A DNA stretch of 64,000 nt, from assembly GCA_015472025.1 (NCBI GenBank), contig BNHL01000001.1, positions 2,592,001 to 2,656,000 on the forward strand, read 5' to 3'. The stretch comes from Cytophagales bacterium WSM2-2. Its GTDB lineage: Bacteria > Bacteroidota > Bacteroidia > Cytophagales > Cyclobacteriaceae. Shown here in pieces: positions 46,102 through 55,760 of this stretch (the first letter of the stretch is position 1; every line of letters starts with the position of its first letter). Position numbers and translations under genes: made by a program. A model generated the notes under the pieces. That model saw only the letters and a program-made list of their open reading frames with translations. It ran no database searches and was not told where the DNA came from.

Positions 46102-47827
46102 ATGCTGCTTAAAAAACAGATGAAACAGACACTTGAAATTCTTGCGAGGTACATCCAAAAGGATTTTTCACAAACTATCCCAGTTCATAAACAAAGCGAG
46201 GAACTTGCTCAACTTGCCACGGCCTTAACACCATGGCCGGTGAAATGCAGTTACTCCTTATAGAAAAAAAGAATGCGGAACTGAAAATCAAAGAACTGGA
46301 AGCTGAGCTTACGCAAAAAAAATCCGTACAAGAGCAAATTCATATAAACCCAGAATTAGAATATCGCTCCTTGATCGAGCAAGCAACGGATGGGATTTTC
46401 ATATGTGACGAAATCGGAAAATATCAAGTCGTAAACGAAAGCGCATGTAAGCTACTCGGCTATAAGAAAGAAGAGCTTCTTCAAATGAGTGTATTTGACG
46501 TACTGTTGCCGGAAGAAGCGATAAGTACTCCGCCCCGATTTAACGAACTTAAGAATGGAAAAACTATTTTAAGCCAACGCAGGCTTCGAAGAAAAGATGG
46601 CACCGTACTCTCCGTTGAGATAAGTGCAAAAATGCTTTCCAGTGGAGAAATGCTGGGCATGGTGCGCGACATTACCGAGCGCCTGCAGAATGAGGAAAAA
46701 ATTCAAAAACTCAATGAGGAGCTCGAGCAAAAAGTGTTAGAACGGACCGCTCAATTGCAAAATCACGTCATTGAGTTAAAAGAGAGCGAAGAAAAATTTC
46801 AAAAAGCATTTCATGCTAGCCCTGCCGGTATCAGTCTTACCCGTCTTTCAGATTCCAAATATGTGGATGTGAACCAGTCGTTTGCCCAACTAACTGGCTA
46901 TTCAAAAGATGAATTAATTGGTCATAGTTCCGTTGAATTGGGGTTGATCGTTAGCATTGACAAGAGGGAAGAAACATTGAAGCAAATACGGGAGCAGGGC
47001 TGGGCAAGAGATTTTGAAATAACTGCCCGCCACAAATCAGGTAATTTGTTGGAGGTACTGAGCTCGGTTGAAACAATCGTTTGGCGCGGTGAGAAGTACG
47101 CCATTAATATTATATACGATATTACCCAACGGAAAAGGACGATGCTAGAACTCGAACTGCTGAACCAGGACTTAAATTCTTTTACATACTCGGTCACACA
47201 CGACTTACGTGTGCCGTTGAGATCCATCACCGGCTATTCGGAGATTCTTGAGGAAGACTATGGGTCAAAGTTGGATGACGAAGGCAGGCGTTTGATTCAA
47301 ACGATAAAGTCGAACGTATCAAGAATGAGTCGTCTAATCAACGACTTACTTGCTTTTTCCCAATTGGGAAGGAAGTGCAAAAGCGCGAAGTAGACATGAA
47401 TAGCCTAGTGGAAAAAGTATTGACGGATATAAACAAATTAACAAAGCACCGTGCATTGATAACATCAGGTCACTTAGATACAGTGAATGCCGACCAATCG
47501 TTACTTTACCAAGTTGTATTCAACCTCATTTCAAATGCAATAAAGTATTCGGCGAAAAATGAAAAAGCTGTTGTGGAAATTCAATCAGAAAGAAAGGATG
47601 GTGAATTTATTTTTTCGATATCCGATAATGATGCCGGTTTTGACATGGCTCATGCTAATAAATTATTTGTTGCGTTTCAGCGACTTCACTCCAATGAAGA
47701 TTTTGAAGGTACGGGCGTTGGTCTTGCAATTGTGCATCGTATCATAACACGGCATGGTGGTCGAGTATGGACTGAGGGAAAGAAAAACAAAGGAGCAATA
47801 TTCTTTTTCTCTTTACCCGATAGCTAA
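46102..47827 (+). pseudogene. PAS-PAS histidine kinase broken by two frameshifts
   Basis: From ATG 46102 a frame reads ARYIQKDFSQTIPVH and EELAQLATALT, a typical HAMP-like lead-in, then shifts frame at about 46232 into MAGEMQLLLIEKKNAELKIK. That frame carries two PAS domains, a coiled coil and HisKA (TYSVTHDLRVPLRSITGY) up to FSQLGRK, then ends at 47393. The HATPase half ([36 protein letters not shown]) continues in a third frame to 47827. The second break is at GGAAGGAAG, where loss of one GGAA unit would explain it (LGRKEVQKREVD expected). Either a pseudogene, a split or switching kinase, or sequencing error. Confidence 0.8.
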
Positions 47828-47925
47828 TTCGAATCCAGCTCCTTCGCCTGTCGTTGAGCACTTGGTAAATGAGTTGCTTTACAAAAATATTAATAAGTAA
47901 TACATCTTTCGATAATCATATCCCC

Positions 47926-47994
47926 GGGAAAATCCCATGCATTATGGGGCTTTTTCCCATACCATTTGATTGGGGGATGTATTAGGTTTATTTG
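47926..47994 (+). promoter_or_regulatory. Interrupted palindrome and TTTG box before the triple-PAS kinase
   Basis: GGGAAAA, T, CCCAT, loop GCATT, ATGGG, GCT, TTTTCCC (47926-47958): nested inverted repeats. 32 bases later comes TTTG (47991-47994), the same distance as at the palindrome of the CHASE3 kinase (37417-37451). The outer arms GGGAAAA/TTTTCCC are shared, the inner part differs. Confidence 0.5.
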
Positions 47995-48031
47995 ATCAAG
48001 GCATCAATTCGGCCAGACCAGCAACTAGAGA

Positions 48032-49855
48032 ATGGAACAATCCAGACACACGGAGCTTACCTTTCAACTCATTGTAGAGTCTTCACCCAACGCTATTGTG
48101 CTCGTAAATAAAGAAGGAAAAATAGCCTACATCAATTCACAGACGGAGAAGCTCTTTGGCTATACCAAAGGTGAACTCATCGGGCAGTTGGTCGAGGTGC
48201 TGATTCCTGCAAGGTATACAGGAAAACATCCGGGGTTTCGTGATATGTTTTTTGTATCGCCTTCGGAACGGGCCATGGGAATGGGTCGCGAGCTTTTCGC
48301 ATTGCGAAAAGATAAAAAAGAGTTTCCGATTGAGATCGGACTAAATCCAATTGTAACAGTAGAGGGGACACTTGTACTTGCCTCGATCATCGATATTACC
48401 GAAAGAAAAAAAGCCGAAGAGAGATTCCGGCTGGTAGTTGAGTCAGCCCCTAGCGCGATGGTGCTTGTAAACCATAGTGGCATCATCACACTTGTAAACC
48501 AGCAAACCGAAGCGCTTTTTGGATATGGACGAAACGAAATGATCGGCAATAAGCTGGAGATGCTCATTCCTGAACGATTCAGAGATATTCACCCAGACCA
48601 CAGGCAAACGTTTCTTGCCAGTCCAAAGACACGCTCCATGGGTGGGGGACATGATCTTTTTGCCCGGAGAAAAGACGGCATGGAGATACAAGTGGAAATT
48701 GGTCTCAACCCTATCGGAGAAACTCACGACCAAATGGTGCTAGCATCGATCATTGATATTACAGAAAGAAAAAAAGCAGAGGTACGGTTCCAACTCGTGG
48801 TGGAATCCGCACCCAATGCCATGGTGCTCGTGAGCCAGGATGGTATCATCACGCTGGTGAACCAGCAAACCGAAATGCTTTTTGGGTATGAACGATATGA
48901 AATGATCGGCAGCAAGCTTGAGATGCTAATCCCCGCACGGTTCAGCAGCGATCATCCGGGCCACAGGAATGGGTTCTTTAAACAACCAAAGACGAGGTCT
49001 ATGGGCATGGGTCGCGACCTCTTCGCTAAGCGAAAAGACGGTCTAGAGATCCAGGTGGAGATCGGCCTGAACCCAATTGAAACACCCGAAGGCCAGATGG
49101 TACTGGCGTCAATTATTGATATTACCGAACGCAAGGTCCAGGAGCGTGCTGCAAAAAAACAAGCTGAATTGGTAATTAAGAATAAGGAGCTCGAGCAGTT
49201 TGCTTATGTAGCATCGCATGACCTTCAGGAACCACTGCGCACTGTATCCAATTACCTGCAGGTGTTTGAAGAGGACTACCTAAACGTGTTGGATGCCAAT
49301 GCTCACAAATATCTTCAGTCCATAAGCGGTGCGACCAAAAGAATGAGCCTACTGATAAAAGCACTCCTAGAGTTCTCGCGGCTGGGCCGGGATAAAAAAC
49401 TAGTGAAGGTAGAATGCGGAAAATTAGTAGCCGATGTTGTTGCCGATCTTCAAACGATGATAAAAGATTCAAATACCACCATTCATATCTCTGAAATGCC
49501 GACACTCAATCTGTATGAAATTGAGATGAGGCAGTTATTTCAAAATCTGATTTCAAATGCGATCAAGTTCCGGAAGAAAAAAACCGCTCCTGAAATTCAG
49601 ATTATTTCAAAGAAGGTAAATGAAAAATGGCACTTTTTGATAAGTGACAACGGCATTGGTATAGCCAAGGTTCATTTCAATAGGATCTTTGATATTTTCC
49701 AGCGCCTACATACAAACGATATTTATGAAGGAAGTGGAATAGGCTTGGCCAATTGTAAACGGATCGTAGAACTTCATCAGGGTGAAATCTGGGTGGAGTC
49801 TATAGTAGGAAAAGGATCTATTTTTCATTTCACCATTTCGGAGCTATCAATATGA
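48032..49855 (+). CDS. Histidine kinase with three near-identical PAS domains
   Basis: 607 residues, soluble. Three PAS units of about 124 residues (about 8-128, 132-252, 256-375) repeat FxLVVESAPxAMVLV, the LFGYxRxEMIGxKLEMLIP block, RSMGxGxDLFAxRKDG and [10 protein letters not shown]; units 2 and 3 are nearly the same, so they arose by recent internal duplication. HisKA follows with H396 in [18 protein letters not shown], of the phytochrome-like type, then HATPase ([29 protein letters not shown]). The response-regulator gene starts inside its stop codon (ATGA). The output is therefore that regulator. Confidence 0.93.
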   Translation: MEQSRHTELTFQLIVESSPNAIVLVNKEGKIAYINSQTEKLFGYTKGELIGQLVEVLIPARYTGKHPGFRDMFFVSPSERAMGMGRELFALRKDKKEFPIEIGLNPIVTVEGTLVLASIIDITERKKAEERFRLVVESAPSAMVLVNHSGIITLVNQQTEALFGYGRNEMIGNKLEMLIPERFRDIHPDHRQTFLASPKTRSMGGGHDLFARRKDGMEIQVEIGLNPIGETHDQMVLASIIDITERKKAEVRFQLVVESAPNAMVLVSQDGIITLVNQQTEMLFGYERYEMIGSKLEMLIPARFSSDHPGHRNGFFKQPKTRSMGMGRDLFAKRKDGLEIQVEIGLNPIETPEGQMVLASIIDITERKVQERAAKKQAELVIKNKELEQFAYVASHDLQEPLRTVSNYLQVFEEDYLNVLDANAHKYLQSISGATKRMSLLIKALLEFSRLGRDKKLVKVECGKLVADVVADLQTMIKDSNTTIHISEMPTLNLYEIEMRQLFQNLISNAIKFRKKKTAPEIQIISKKVNEKWHFLISDNGIGIAKVHFNRIFDIFQRLHTNDIYEGSGIGLANCKRIVELHQGEIWVESIVGKGSIFHFTISELSI

Positions 49856-50256
49856 AAATCAAACTAAAATGTATCATGCTTATTGACGACAACGCCGATG
49901 ATAACTTCTATCATGAGCGGGTAATAAAAAAATGCAATGCAGCCGATAAGGTCATTGCTATGCAGGATGCGTCAGTCGCTCTTGAATTTCTGAAGTCAGT
50001 AAAAAACAGTAGCGTTGATCACCCAGACTTGATTTTTCTAGACATCAATATGCCAGGCATGAATGGGTGGGAGTTCCTGGAAGAATATCGCAAGCTCCCG
50101 AAAGAACTGCAGAGTCAAGTCATTGTCATTATGCTTACGACATCAGACAACCCTGATGACAAAGCCAAGGCATTGGACTTAAATATAGCTGCCGACTTCA
50201 AGGCAAAACCACTAAGCAAAGAAATGCTCGAAGAGATTGTTAATAGTCATTTTTAA
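49852..50256 (+). CDS. Single-domain response regulator paired with the triple-PAS kinase
   Basis: 134-residue Rcp1-like receiver: [18 protein letters not shown]64 in [21 protein letters not shown], lysine in FKAKPLSKE. Its ATG overlaps the kinase stop by four bases, so the two are translationally coupled and surely work together. It has no output domain. Confidence 0.92.
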   Translation: MKIKLKCIMLIDDNADDNFYHERVIKKCNAADKVIAMQDASVALEFLKSVKNSSVDHPDLIFLDINMPGMNGWEFLEEYRKLPKELQSQVIVIMLTTSDNPDDKAKALDLNIAADFKAKPLSKEMLEEIVNSHF

Positions 50257-50281
50257 TGAACACCTCGTCGCTAGAATATCA

Positions 50282-51075
50282 TCAGGCCCCTTCCATTGCG
50301 TGATGGAGCTCGCCTATTTTGGCACATTGTTCTGTCAAGTCGGTTACCAATTTAAATAGCTTAAGAATCTTGGAGTCGAGTTTCTTGCTTGTCTTCGTTG
50401 CCTGAACCTACCGCAGCAATAAAAATTCCTGCCGGCAAATGTTCTAAACTGATAAAAGGTTGACGTGATGTCGTACAAGTCACACAGATATCGCTTTGTG
50501 TCATTGCACTGGCGATGTCATCAATTACTGCGATGTTAACTTTCAATTCTTTCGAAAGATCAGATGCGAATTGCTGAGACTTCTGCTTCATAGGTGAAAA
50601 TTGTTTGTAAATCACGGACTTGCATTAGCATTCGTGCGGAAACTATTCCCTAGTTATCACAGCCAATGATTGTAGCAGCTTTCGAATTTTTCTTTGAGAC
50701 ATACTTTGCTGCAACGGCTGTTGCTGCTCCTGTGCGAGGAATAGTTATTTCAATTGAGTCCATCAATGCAAGGAGCCTTCCGTTTTCGGCATCGCTTACG
50801 GCAGCAACGCCTTGGATGGTGAGTAGTCGATTTAGTTTTGGATTAAGCGGGAAATTCGCGTTTGTCTTGGCCACGAAGTAAGATCTTCCTAGATCCAGTA
50901 TTCCTGCTTTGATATGAAGCCCACCATTGCGCGCATGTATCCCAAGGATCCCAGGAGGTAACGCATTTCCTTTGGCATGCATTTTGAATGTATTTTCAAT
51001 TGCTGTAATGCATTCCTTTAACGTAATCAGCGAAGCGACTTCACTTCGTTTCAATAGAATTATTCCATCATTCAT
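50282..51075 (-). pseudogene. Ornithine cyclodeaminase/mu-crystallin family pseudogene
   Basis: From ATG 51075 the frame matches the family: ITLKECITAIENTFKMH, the GGLHIKAG lysine motif, ALMDSIEITIPRTGAATAVA and KAATIIGC, the NAD-binding start, where a stop follows after GCDN. Homology resumes in another frame (IDDIASAMTQSDICVTCTTS, PAGIFIAAVGS), then a further shift leads to KLVTDLTEQCAKIGELHHAM and a final stop at 50282. At least two frame breaks and a missing stretch of the NAD domain make it dead. Confidence 0.8.
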
Positions 51076-51080
51076 GTGGG

Positions 51081-51141
51081 TTCTCACGGATAATGAGACC
51101 CCGCCAAAGTAAATCAGACTTTTGCCGAAGTAAATGAGACT
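51081..51141. mobile_element. Remnant of an insertion-sequence end
   Basis: On the - strand GTCTCATTTACTTCGGCAAA, GTCTGATTTACTTTGGCGGG and GTCTCATTATCCGTGAG follow one another at 20-21 base steps. Multiple spaced terminal repeats of this kind are found at IS21-family ends. No transposase is left. It lies directly before the decayed cyclodeaminase gene. Confidence 0.45.
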
Positions 51142-51183
51142 CGAGGAGCCCACACATCCCAAAAAAATCCTAAAAAATCAATT

Positions 51184-51383
51184 TCATCGGGATTTGAGTT
51201 GCTGGTTAAGTACGATCGCGCTCAAGACCGGCTTACTGAACCGATGATTCAAGTACATCGACCTGACATCGTAGTAAATATTTCGCGTGACGCCTGTGGT
51301 GTTTTTGAATTTTACCCGAGCTGCCGAAATTATTGAAACAGGAAGAGGCGCTTGATGATGTCATGAGAGATATTGGCGCGTGA
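51184..51383 (+). pseudogene. C-terminal remnant, probably of a patatin-like phospholipase
   Basis: The + strand reads SSGFELLVKYDRAQDRLTEP, then VHRPDIVVNISRDACGVFEF, and with two frame changes RAAEIIETGR and EEALDDVMRDIGA before a stop. The pattern with DACxxFxF and an EIIxxGR helix resembles the C-terminus of bacterial patatin-like proteins. The 5-prime part is absent. Family assignment is tentative. Confidence 0.4.
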
Positions 51384-51437
51384 GACATGAGGCCATTTTC
51401 CCCAAGTACGAGAGAATAGTGATCGGATCTATTCGTA

Positions 51438-52613
51438 TTATTCTCCGCTCACAGAAGTTCGAAACAAAAAACTCCGAATAACACTTACCCATCCTGAAGA
51501 CAACAACATTGTAACTGAAATGACAGCCAGTGTTAACTGAAAAGAAAAGTCGTCTACTAAATTTAAAGTTTTGGCTACCGTGCAGAGCACAAGGCTGAAC
51601 TCACCGATTTGTGAAAGCAGCGCACCAGCGTACAAACTGTTTTTCCAAGTTTCCTTTAGTAGTCTGAATACACATGCGTTAATGAAACTATTGATACTAA
51701 AGATTAATATAACCAGGATAGCAATGAGTGTAAAGTGTTCTTTAACAAAACCCCAGTCTAACTGAAGACCAATGGATACAAAGAAAAGAGAAAGAAAGAA
51801 TACCCGGAACGGAATCAATGTACGATCAAGCCATTCCATGGAGTTCGTTTGGGCAATAATTACTCCAGCAAACATGGCACCCATCGCAGCCGACAGATGC
51901 AATAAACTGGTCATCCATGCAAAACCAAAACATAACAGCAATCCTATAAATACTTGCAATTCATGATCGGGATGAAAGCCGGTAAACCCTGGAATTAACA
52001 CTTTTTTCTTAAGCATGAGCATGCGAAGTGACAAGACAAACAACAGGGTCACCACTACAGCTAGCGCTAGCTGCTCAACATTGGATTCTTCCTTAGCCAG
52101 AAAATTTAGCACCACAATCATTGGTACGATCAGGAAATCCTGAAGGATCAATATGCCTGTAGTAAGATTGCCTAACCGCGAATGGATTTCATTATTTTTA
52201 TGCAGGTACTCGAGTATGATAGCAGAACTACTGAGGGTAATAACAAAACTGAAAAGCACCACTCGATCTGTGTTCCAACCAAGGTGATGACCAATTGCAC
52301 CAATAAAAACGAAGCTAAGTACTAATTGGATAAAAACGCCAATGGCCGATGTCCGTATATTTTTCAGAAGGGCTGGAACTTCTATTTCAGCTCCAATGAA
52401 AAACATTTGCATGATCAAGCCAAGGGAACCTATTTGAGCAATGGTGGTAACGTCTGTAAACAGTTGCAAACCATGAGGCCCAAGTAAGATTCCTGCAATA
52501 ATATAAGCACTGAAATAAGGTTGACGGAAACGCTTCAACAGCCAACTCAGTAATAGGATACTGAGAAGCATTCCCACAATGCTTTTTAATAAATGTTCTC
52601 CGGGCTCAAGCAA
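51438..52613 (-). CDS. CPA2-family cation/proton antiporter
   Basis: The 391-residue integral membrane protein has about 12 hydrophobic helices and family motifs: PYFSAYIIAGILLGPHGLQL, GLIMQMFFIGAEIEVPALL, TLSSSAIILEYLHK, LQDFLIVPMI and LFFVSIGLQLDW. It should exchange Na+ or K+ for protons across the inner membrane. It lacks the C-terminal TrkA-N domain of KefB/C. It lies next to two Hsp20 genes on the same strand, 71 bases downstream of the first. Confidence 0.9.
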   Translation of the reverse strand: MLEPGEHLLKSIVGMLLSILLLSWLLKRFRQPYFSAYIIAGILLGPHGLQLFTDVTTIAQIGSLGLIMQMFFIGAEIEVPALLKNIRTSAIGVFIQLVLSFVFIGAIGHHLGWNTDRVVLFSFVITLSSSAIILEYLHKNNEIHSRLGNLTTGILILQDFLIVPMIVVLNFLAKEESNVEQLALAVVVTLLFVLSLRMLMLKKKVLIPGFTGFHPDHELQVFIGLLLCFGFAWMTSLLHLSAAMGAMFAGVIIAQTNSMEWLDRTLIPFRVFFLSLFFVSIGLQLDWGFVKEHFTLIAILVILIFSINSFINACVFRLLKETWKNSLYAGALLSQIGEFSLVLCTVAKTLNLVDDFSFQLTLAVISVTMLLSSGWVSVIRSFLFRTSVSGE

Positions 52614-52684
52614 GACGTGAAAGTGATTTTAGTTTTTCTTATTATGAATTGACAGAATGCTCCAGTGACAAACACTCAAGTATC

Positions 52685-53209
52685 TCAGTTGATGGAGGAT
52701 TTTATTAACCCTTTTTTAGGAATAAACCTCTGTAGATATACTTTTTCCTTTATCCGATCCCACCAGGCACCAAAAGGCATCGTGTTTCTAATATCTTTCT
52801 CGTTACCACCAACTTTGATGACAACATGTCTTTTTTTACTCTTTATTTTTTCGATCGTAATGGTGAGTAGACCATGACGACATTTTGCATGTATACGATT
52901 TGTATCGATGCCATCGGGCAGCACAAAGGCATGCGTAAAATCTCTTCGCTTAGATCCGCCCTTTTTTTCAGGTAATTTGGCTTGCCCCTTCGTTGAAATA
53001 AGGAGTACCCGACCCTCAGTGTAGACACTGAGATCTTCTTTGTTCATGCCAGGCACAGGTACGCTCACCATGAAGCTATTCCCTTCCTCTTGCAACTGTG
53101 TGCTCAGCAAATCGTGAGTGTTGCCAAGGATTTTGCCACCAAAAACTACATCAGATGAATCGTGAAGGGTTTGGGATAATGAATGAATTGGATGAAGAAG
53201 CGTTTTCAT
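52685..53209 (-). CDS. Divergent Hsp20-family small heat-shock protein
   Basis: ATG 53209 (MKTLLHPIHSLSQTLHDSSD) is preferred over the longer frame from 53254. The 174-residue protein has an alpha-crystallin domain (about 48-135): NSFMVSVPVPGMNKEDLSVY, VLLISTKGQ, HAFVLPDGID and GLLTITIEK. It differs from the two other Hsp20 genes here by a longer C-terminal tail (about 135-174) and lacks the terminal IxI-type motif. It should act as a holdase in the cytosol. Confidence 0.85.
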   Translation of the reverse strand: MKTLLHPIHSLSQTLHDSSDVVFGGKILGNTHDLLSTQLQEEGNSFMVSVPVPGMNKEDLSVYTEGRVLLISTKGQAKLPEKKGGSKRRDFTHAFVLPDGIDTNRIHAKCRHGLLTITIEKIKSKKRHVVIKVGGNEKDIRNTMPFGAWWDRIKEKVYLQRFIPKKGLIKSSIN

Positions 53210-53365
53210 AGTTGTCTCTTTAAAATTTAATGAAGAAACAGTTGTAAAAATCAAGGATAGTATGGATTGACCAAGAGGAGTATTTGTAAAAGGTGTTACT
53301 AGACATAGTCACGCCACAGCTATCCCTGATTACAATCCTAAAATTTACATTGGAATAGATGCCCG

Positions 53366-53821
53366 CTAACCGATGGTAATCTGCTTGATCGGCTTTACTT
53401 TCGCATCATCTTTTTTAGGCACAGTGATATGGAGAATACCATCCACGTAACGCGCAGATATCTTTTCACCCTCTACTTTATTTTCGGGTAGTGTGAAACT
53501 GCGTTGGAATGATTGATAATTGAACTCCATACGGGTGTAGTTTCTGGCCTCATCCTGTTGTTGCTGTTTTTCTTCGCGTTGGGAAGAAATAGTGAGCACG
53601 TTGTTGTCCAATTCCACTTTGAACTCATCACGTTTCATACCTGGGGCGGCAACATCAATGATAAAATCGTCATTGGTCTCTATCACATTCACAGCGGGCA
53701 GTGTAGCGGAATAGCTTCTGTTGGCTAATGTTGAATCGACCCAATCCCTGTTAAAAAAATCTTCAAGCAGCGAAGGAAGGGATGGAAACAAAGTAGCATT
53801 TTGTCTTACTAAGGTTTTCAT
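53366..53821 (-). CDS. Hsp20-family small heat-shock protein
   Basis: The 151-residue chaperone binds unfolded proteins without ATP. The alpha-crystallin domain (about 45-140) shows DFIIDVAAPGMKRDEFKVEL, VLTISSQRE, FQRSFTLPENKVEG and GILHITVPKKD, and the tail ends in KPIKQITIG with the IxI anchor. It is nearly identical in design to the gene at 58994-59449, including the start TLVRQN and the 5-prime leader with GAAAGGAG. Upstream lies the palindrome AATCGCGATT shared by both genes. Confidence 0.93.
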   Translation of the reverse strand: MKTLVRQNATLFPSLPSLLEDFFNRDWVDSTLANRSYSATLPAVNVIETNDDFIIDVAAPGMKRDEFKVELDNNVLTISSQREEKQQQQDEARNYTRMEFNYQSFQRSFTLPENKVEGEKISARYVDGILHITVPKKDDAKVKPIKQITIG

Positions 53822-54166
53822 AACTTGGTTCTCCTTTCGAGATTTAGTTAAACATATAGTTTTAAGATTCGTAGTTGGAAATCGCGATTCCAGGCAGGCT
53901 TTTTCTCAAACTTTATGCCTCCGTCAAAAGCATTAAGAATCTAATAAAAAAACCGCCAAATATTCTGTCTCCGCTGCATTTTTCATTCTACAAAAGAGTA
54001 CCAGGTTTTTCAAAAAGACATACTTCGCAATAAATAAAATGTCAAATTGTCACAATTGATGAATGCGTATATGTAGCTATTAATCTCAGGAACTCCTGTT
54101 AAACCGTCAGAAGAGATTTGCATAGAAATTGTTTCGTGATTTTTTTGTACATGATCTTTAAAAGCG
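53822..54166. other. Divergent upstream region
   Basis: Between an Hsp20 gene and the lipoprotein gene. It holds the Hsp20 leader and the palindrome at 53880-53889. The rest shows no gene. Confidence 0.5.
53880..53889. promoter_or_regulatory. Palindrome AATCGCGATT upstream of Hsp20
   Basis: It lies 58 bases before the Hsp20 start codon. The same palindrome lies 47 bases before the paralogous Hsp20 gene (58937-58946). The 11-base difference is about one helical turn. A stress-response operator is possible. Confidence 0.5.
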
Positions 54167-54721
54167 ATGAAATCACTTTTTAACAGGGTTGCGCTTTCCG
54201 CCAGGCGGGGAGTCACCGATCGAATCAAAGTAAAGATTTTCAATAGCAGTACTTTCGGGATACCGATCACCGTATTGGTTCTTTTGCTCTCTTCGTGTCA
54301 TGGAAATACGAATGGTCAGAGTGCGGAGCTCAAAAAAAACCAGGATAGTCTTCATAAGCCCAAAGTTGCTATCAAGGTAAACAGGCGGTATGATGAAAAG
54401 GGAAATATGATTGGGTTTGATTCAACCTATACGTCTTATTATTCAAATATTAGTGGTGATACGGCACAAATGGATAGTCTTATGGGGAGCTTCGATCGCT
54501 ATTTCAGACAAGATCATTCTTCATTCTTTCGTAACCAGTTTGATCCTTTATTTTTTAATGACTCCTCGCGTTATTCTGACTTCTTTCACGATGATTTCTT
54601 CATGAAGCGATATGAATTAAATGACCCGTACTTCAGGGGTATGATGCACCGTATGGATTCCATTAAGAATAATTTTTACAGGGAGCATCGTAAAGTAGAA
54701 AAGAAGCCACCATTGAGATAG
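54167..54721 (+). CDS. Small lipoprotein of unknown function
   Basis: The 184-residue product has a lipoprotein signal (FGIPITVLVLLLSSC, lipobox cysteine near residue 44), but the 27-residue lead before it suggests a later start that I cannot place. The mature part is rich in Asp, Phe, Ser and Met (DRYFRQDHSSFFRNQFDPLF), without a known family. It sits among stress genes and converges with the carbonic anhydrase gene. Confidence 0.55.
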   Translation: MKSLFNRVALSARRGVTDRIKVKIFNSSTFGIPITVLVLLLSSCHGNTNGQSAELKKNQDSLHKPKVAIKVNRRYDEKGNMIGFDSTYTSYYSNISGDTAQMDSLMGSFDRYFRQDHSSFFRNQFDPLFFNDSSRYSDFFHDDFFMKRYELNDPYFRGMMHRMDSIKNNFYREHRKVEKKPPLR

Positions 54722-54730
54722 GAATTTCTT

Positions 54731-54761
54731 GTAGTAAAGGGGCCGAACGCCACTTTACTAC
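54731..54761. terminator. Stem-loop between convergent genes
   Basis: GTAGTAAAG, 13 bases, CTTTACTAC: a 9-base stem ten bases after the lipoprotein stop. It lacks a clear T tract but lies where a shared terminator is expected. Confidence 0.5.
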
Positions 54762-54821
54762 ATAATCGCAACACTATAATGTCTTGCCAGTTCTGAACAA
54801 TTCATCAGCTAAATCTTGTGC

Positions 54822-55472
54822 CTATTTTTCCGAATGTAAAATCATCGTATCAGGATAGAAGGTTACTGTTCCCGTTGAAATGTCATGAGCTCCTCCAATA
54901 ATACCAATTTGTCCTTTTTCTAGCATTTCCTTTAAAATAGTACTCCTTTCTATTATCGACTTAACTGTCCGTCTCACATTAATGGTTGTCACATTTTCTA
55001 CAAACTGTGTATTGCTTGAATTACGATTTTCCAGGGTTGTTATTTCATCATCTACAGCAGGCCTTATTTTGGTAAGCAATGCCGTAAGGTTGCCCATTTC
55101 CATGTGATCGCATGCGCCCATTACTGCCCCACATTTGCTGTGCCCCAAAACAATAATAATTTTAGCCCCAGCCACTTTACAACCGAATTCCATACTTCCC
55201 AGAATATCCTCGTTAATAATGTTTCCCGCGATGCGCACACTAAATATGTCGCCCAGTCCTTGATCAAAAATAAGTTCGGCTGAGGTGCGGCTATCGATGC
55301 AACTTAGGATAACGGCAAAAGGATGCTGACCATCGGAAGTCTCGTTGGCTTGCTGCAATAAGTTTCTATTTACCTTCAAATTGTTAACAAATCTTTTATT
55401 GCCTTCTTTTAAAAGCCCCAATGCTATTGAAGGTGTAATGGCAGTCTGCATTTCTTTTGTTAGCGTTTTCAT
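54822..55472 (-). CDS. Beta-class carbonic anhydrase
   Basis: The enzyme interconverts CO2 and bicarbonate with a zinc ion. The 216-residue sequence has both zinc motifs: CIDSRTSAELIFDQGLGDIF (Cys, Asp-Arg dyad) and LGHSKCGAV (His and Cys), plus the SVRIAGNIINEDILGSMEFG block. No signal peptide, so cytosolic. It is monocistronic; the 288 bases upstream (55473-55760) show nothing else. Confidence 0.93.
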   Translation of the reverse strand: MKTLTKEMQTAITPSIALGLLKEGNKRFVNNLKVNRNLLQQANETSDGQHPFAVILSCIDSRTSAELIFDQGLGDIFSVRIAGNIINEDILGSMEFGCKVAGAKIIIVLGHSKCGAVMGACDHMEMGNLTALLTKIRPAVDDEITTLENRNSSNTQFVENVTTINVRRTVKSIIERSTILKEMLEKGQIGIIGGAHDISTGTVTFYPDTMILHSEK

Positions 55473-55760
55473 TTTATAGTTTATTTGTTAGTAAGCCCTT
55501 TCCCAGAAAGGGTAATGTTATAGAGTAACTAGTCTTTCAAAAAAAAGCGTGATGTGCACCGTTTGTTATGTATTCATAGTCACCTAAGTCTGGAAATTTT
55601 TAAATCGGCGCAAAAATAATATTTGCCTCATTTTTAACTCTATCCCTTTTGCAAAGGTTATGAACTTAGAAATGGAAAATTATTTGGTATGCCGAAGATC
55701 CTGCTATCATTATGACAGTTGTCATTAATAGCAATGCATCTTAAGATGTTCTGCCTGAAA

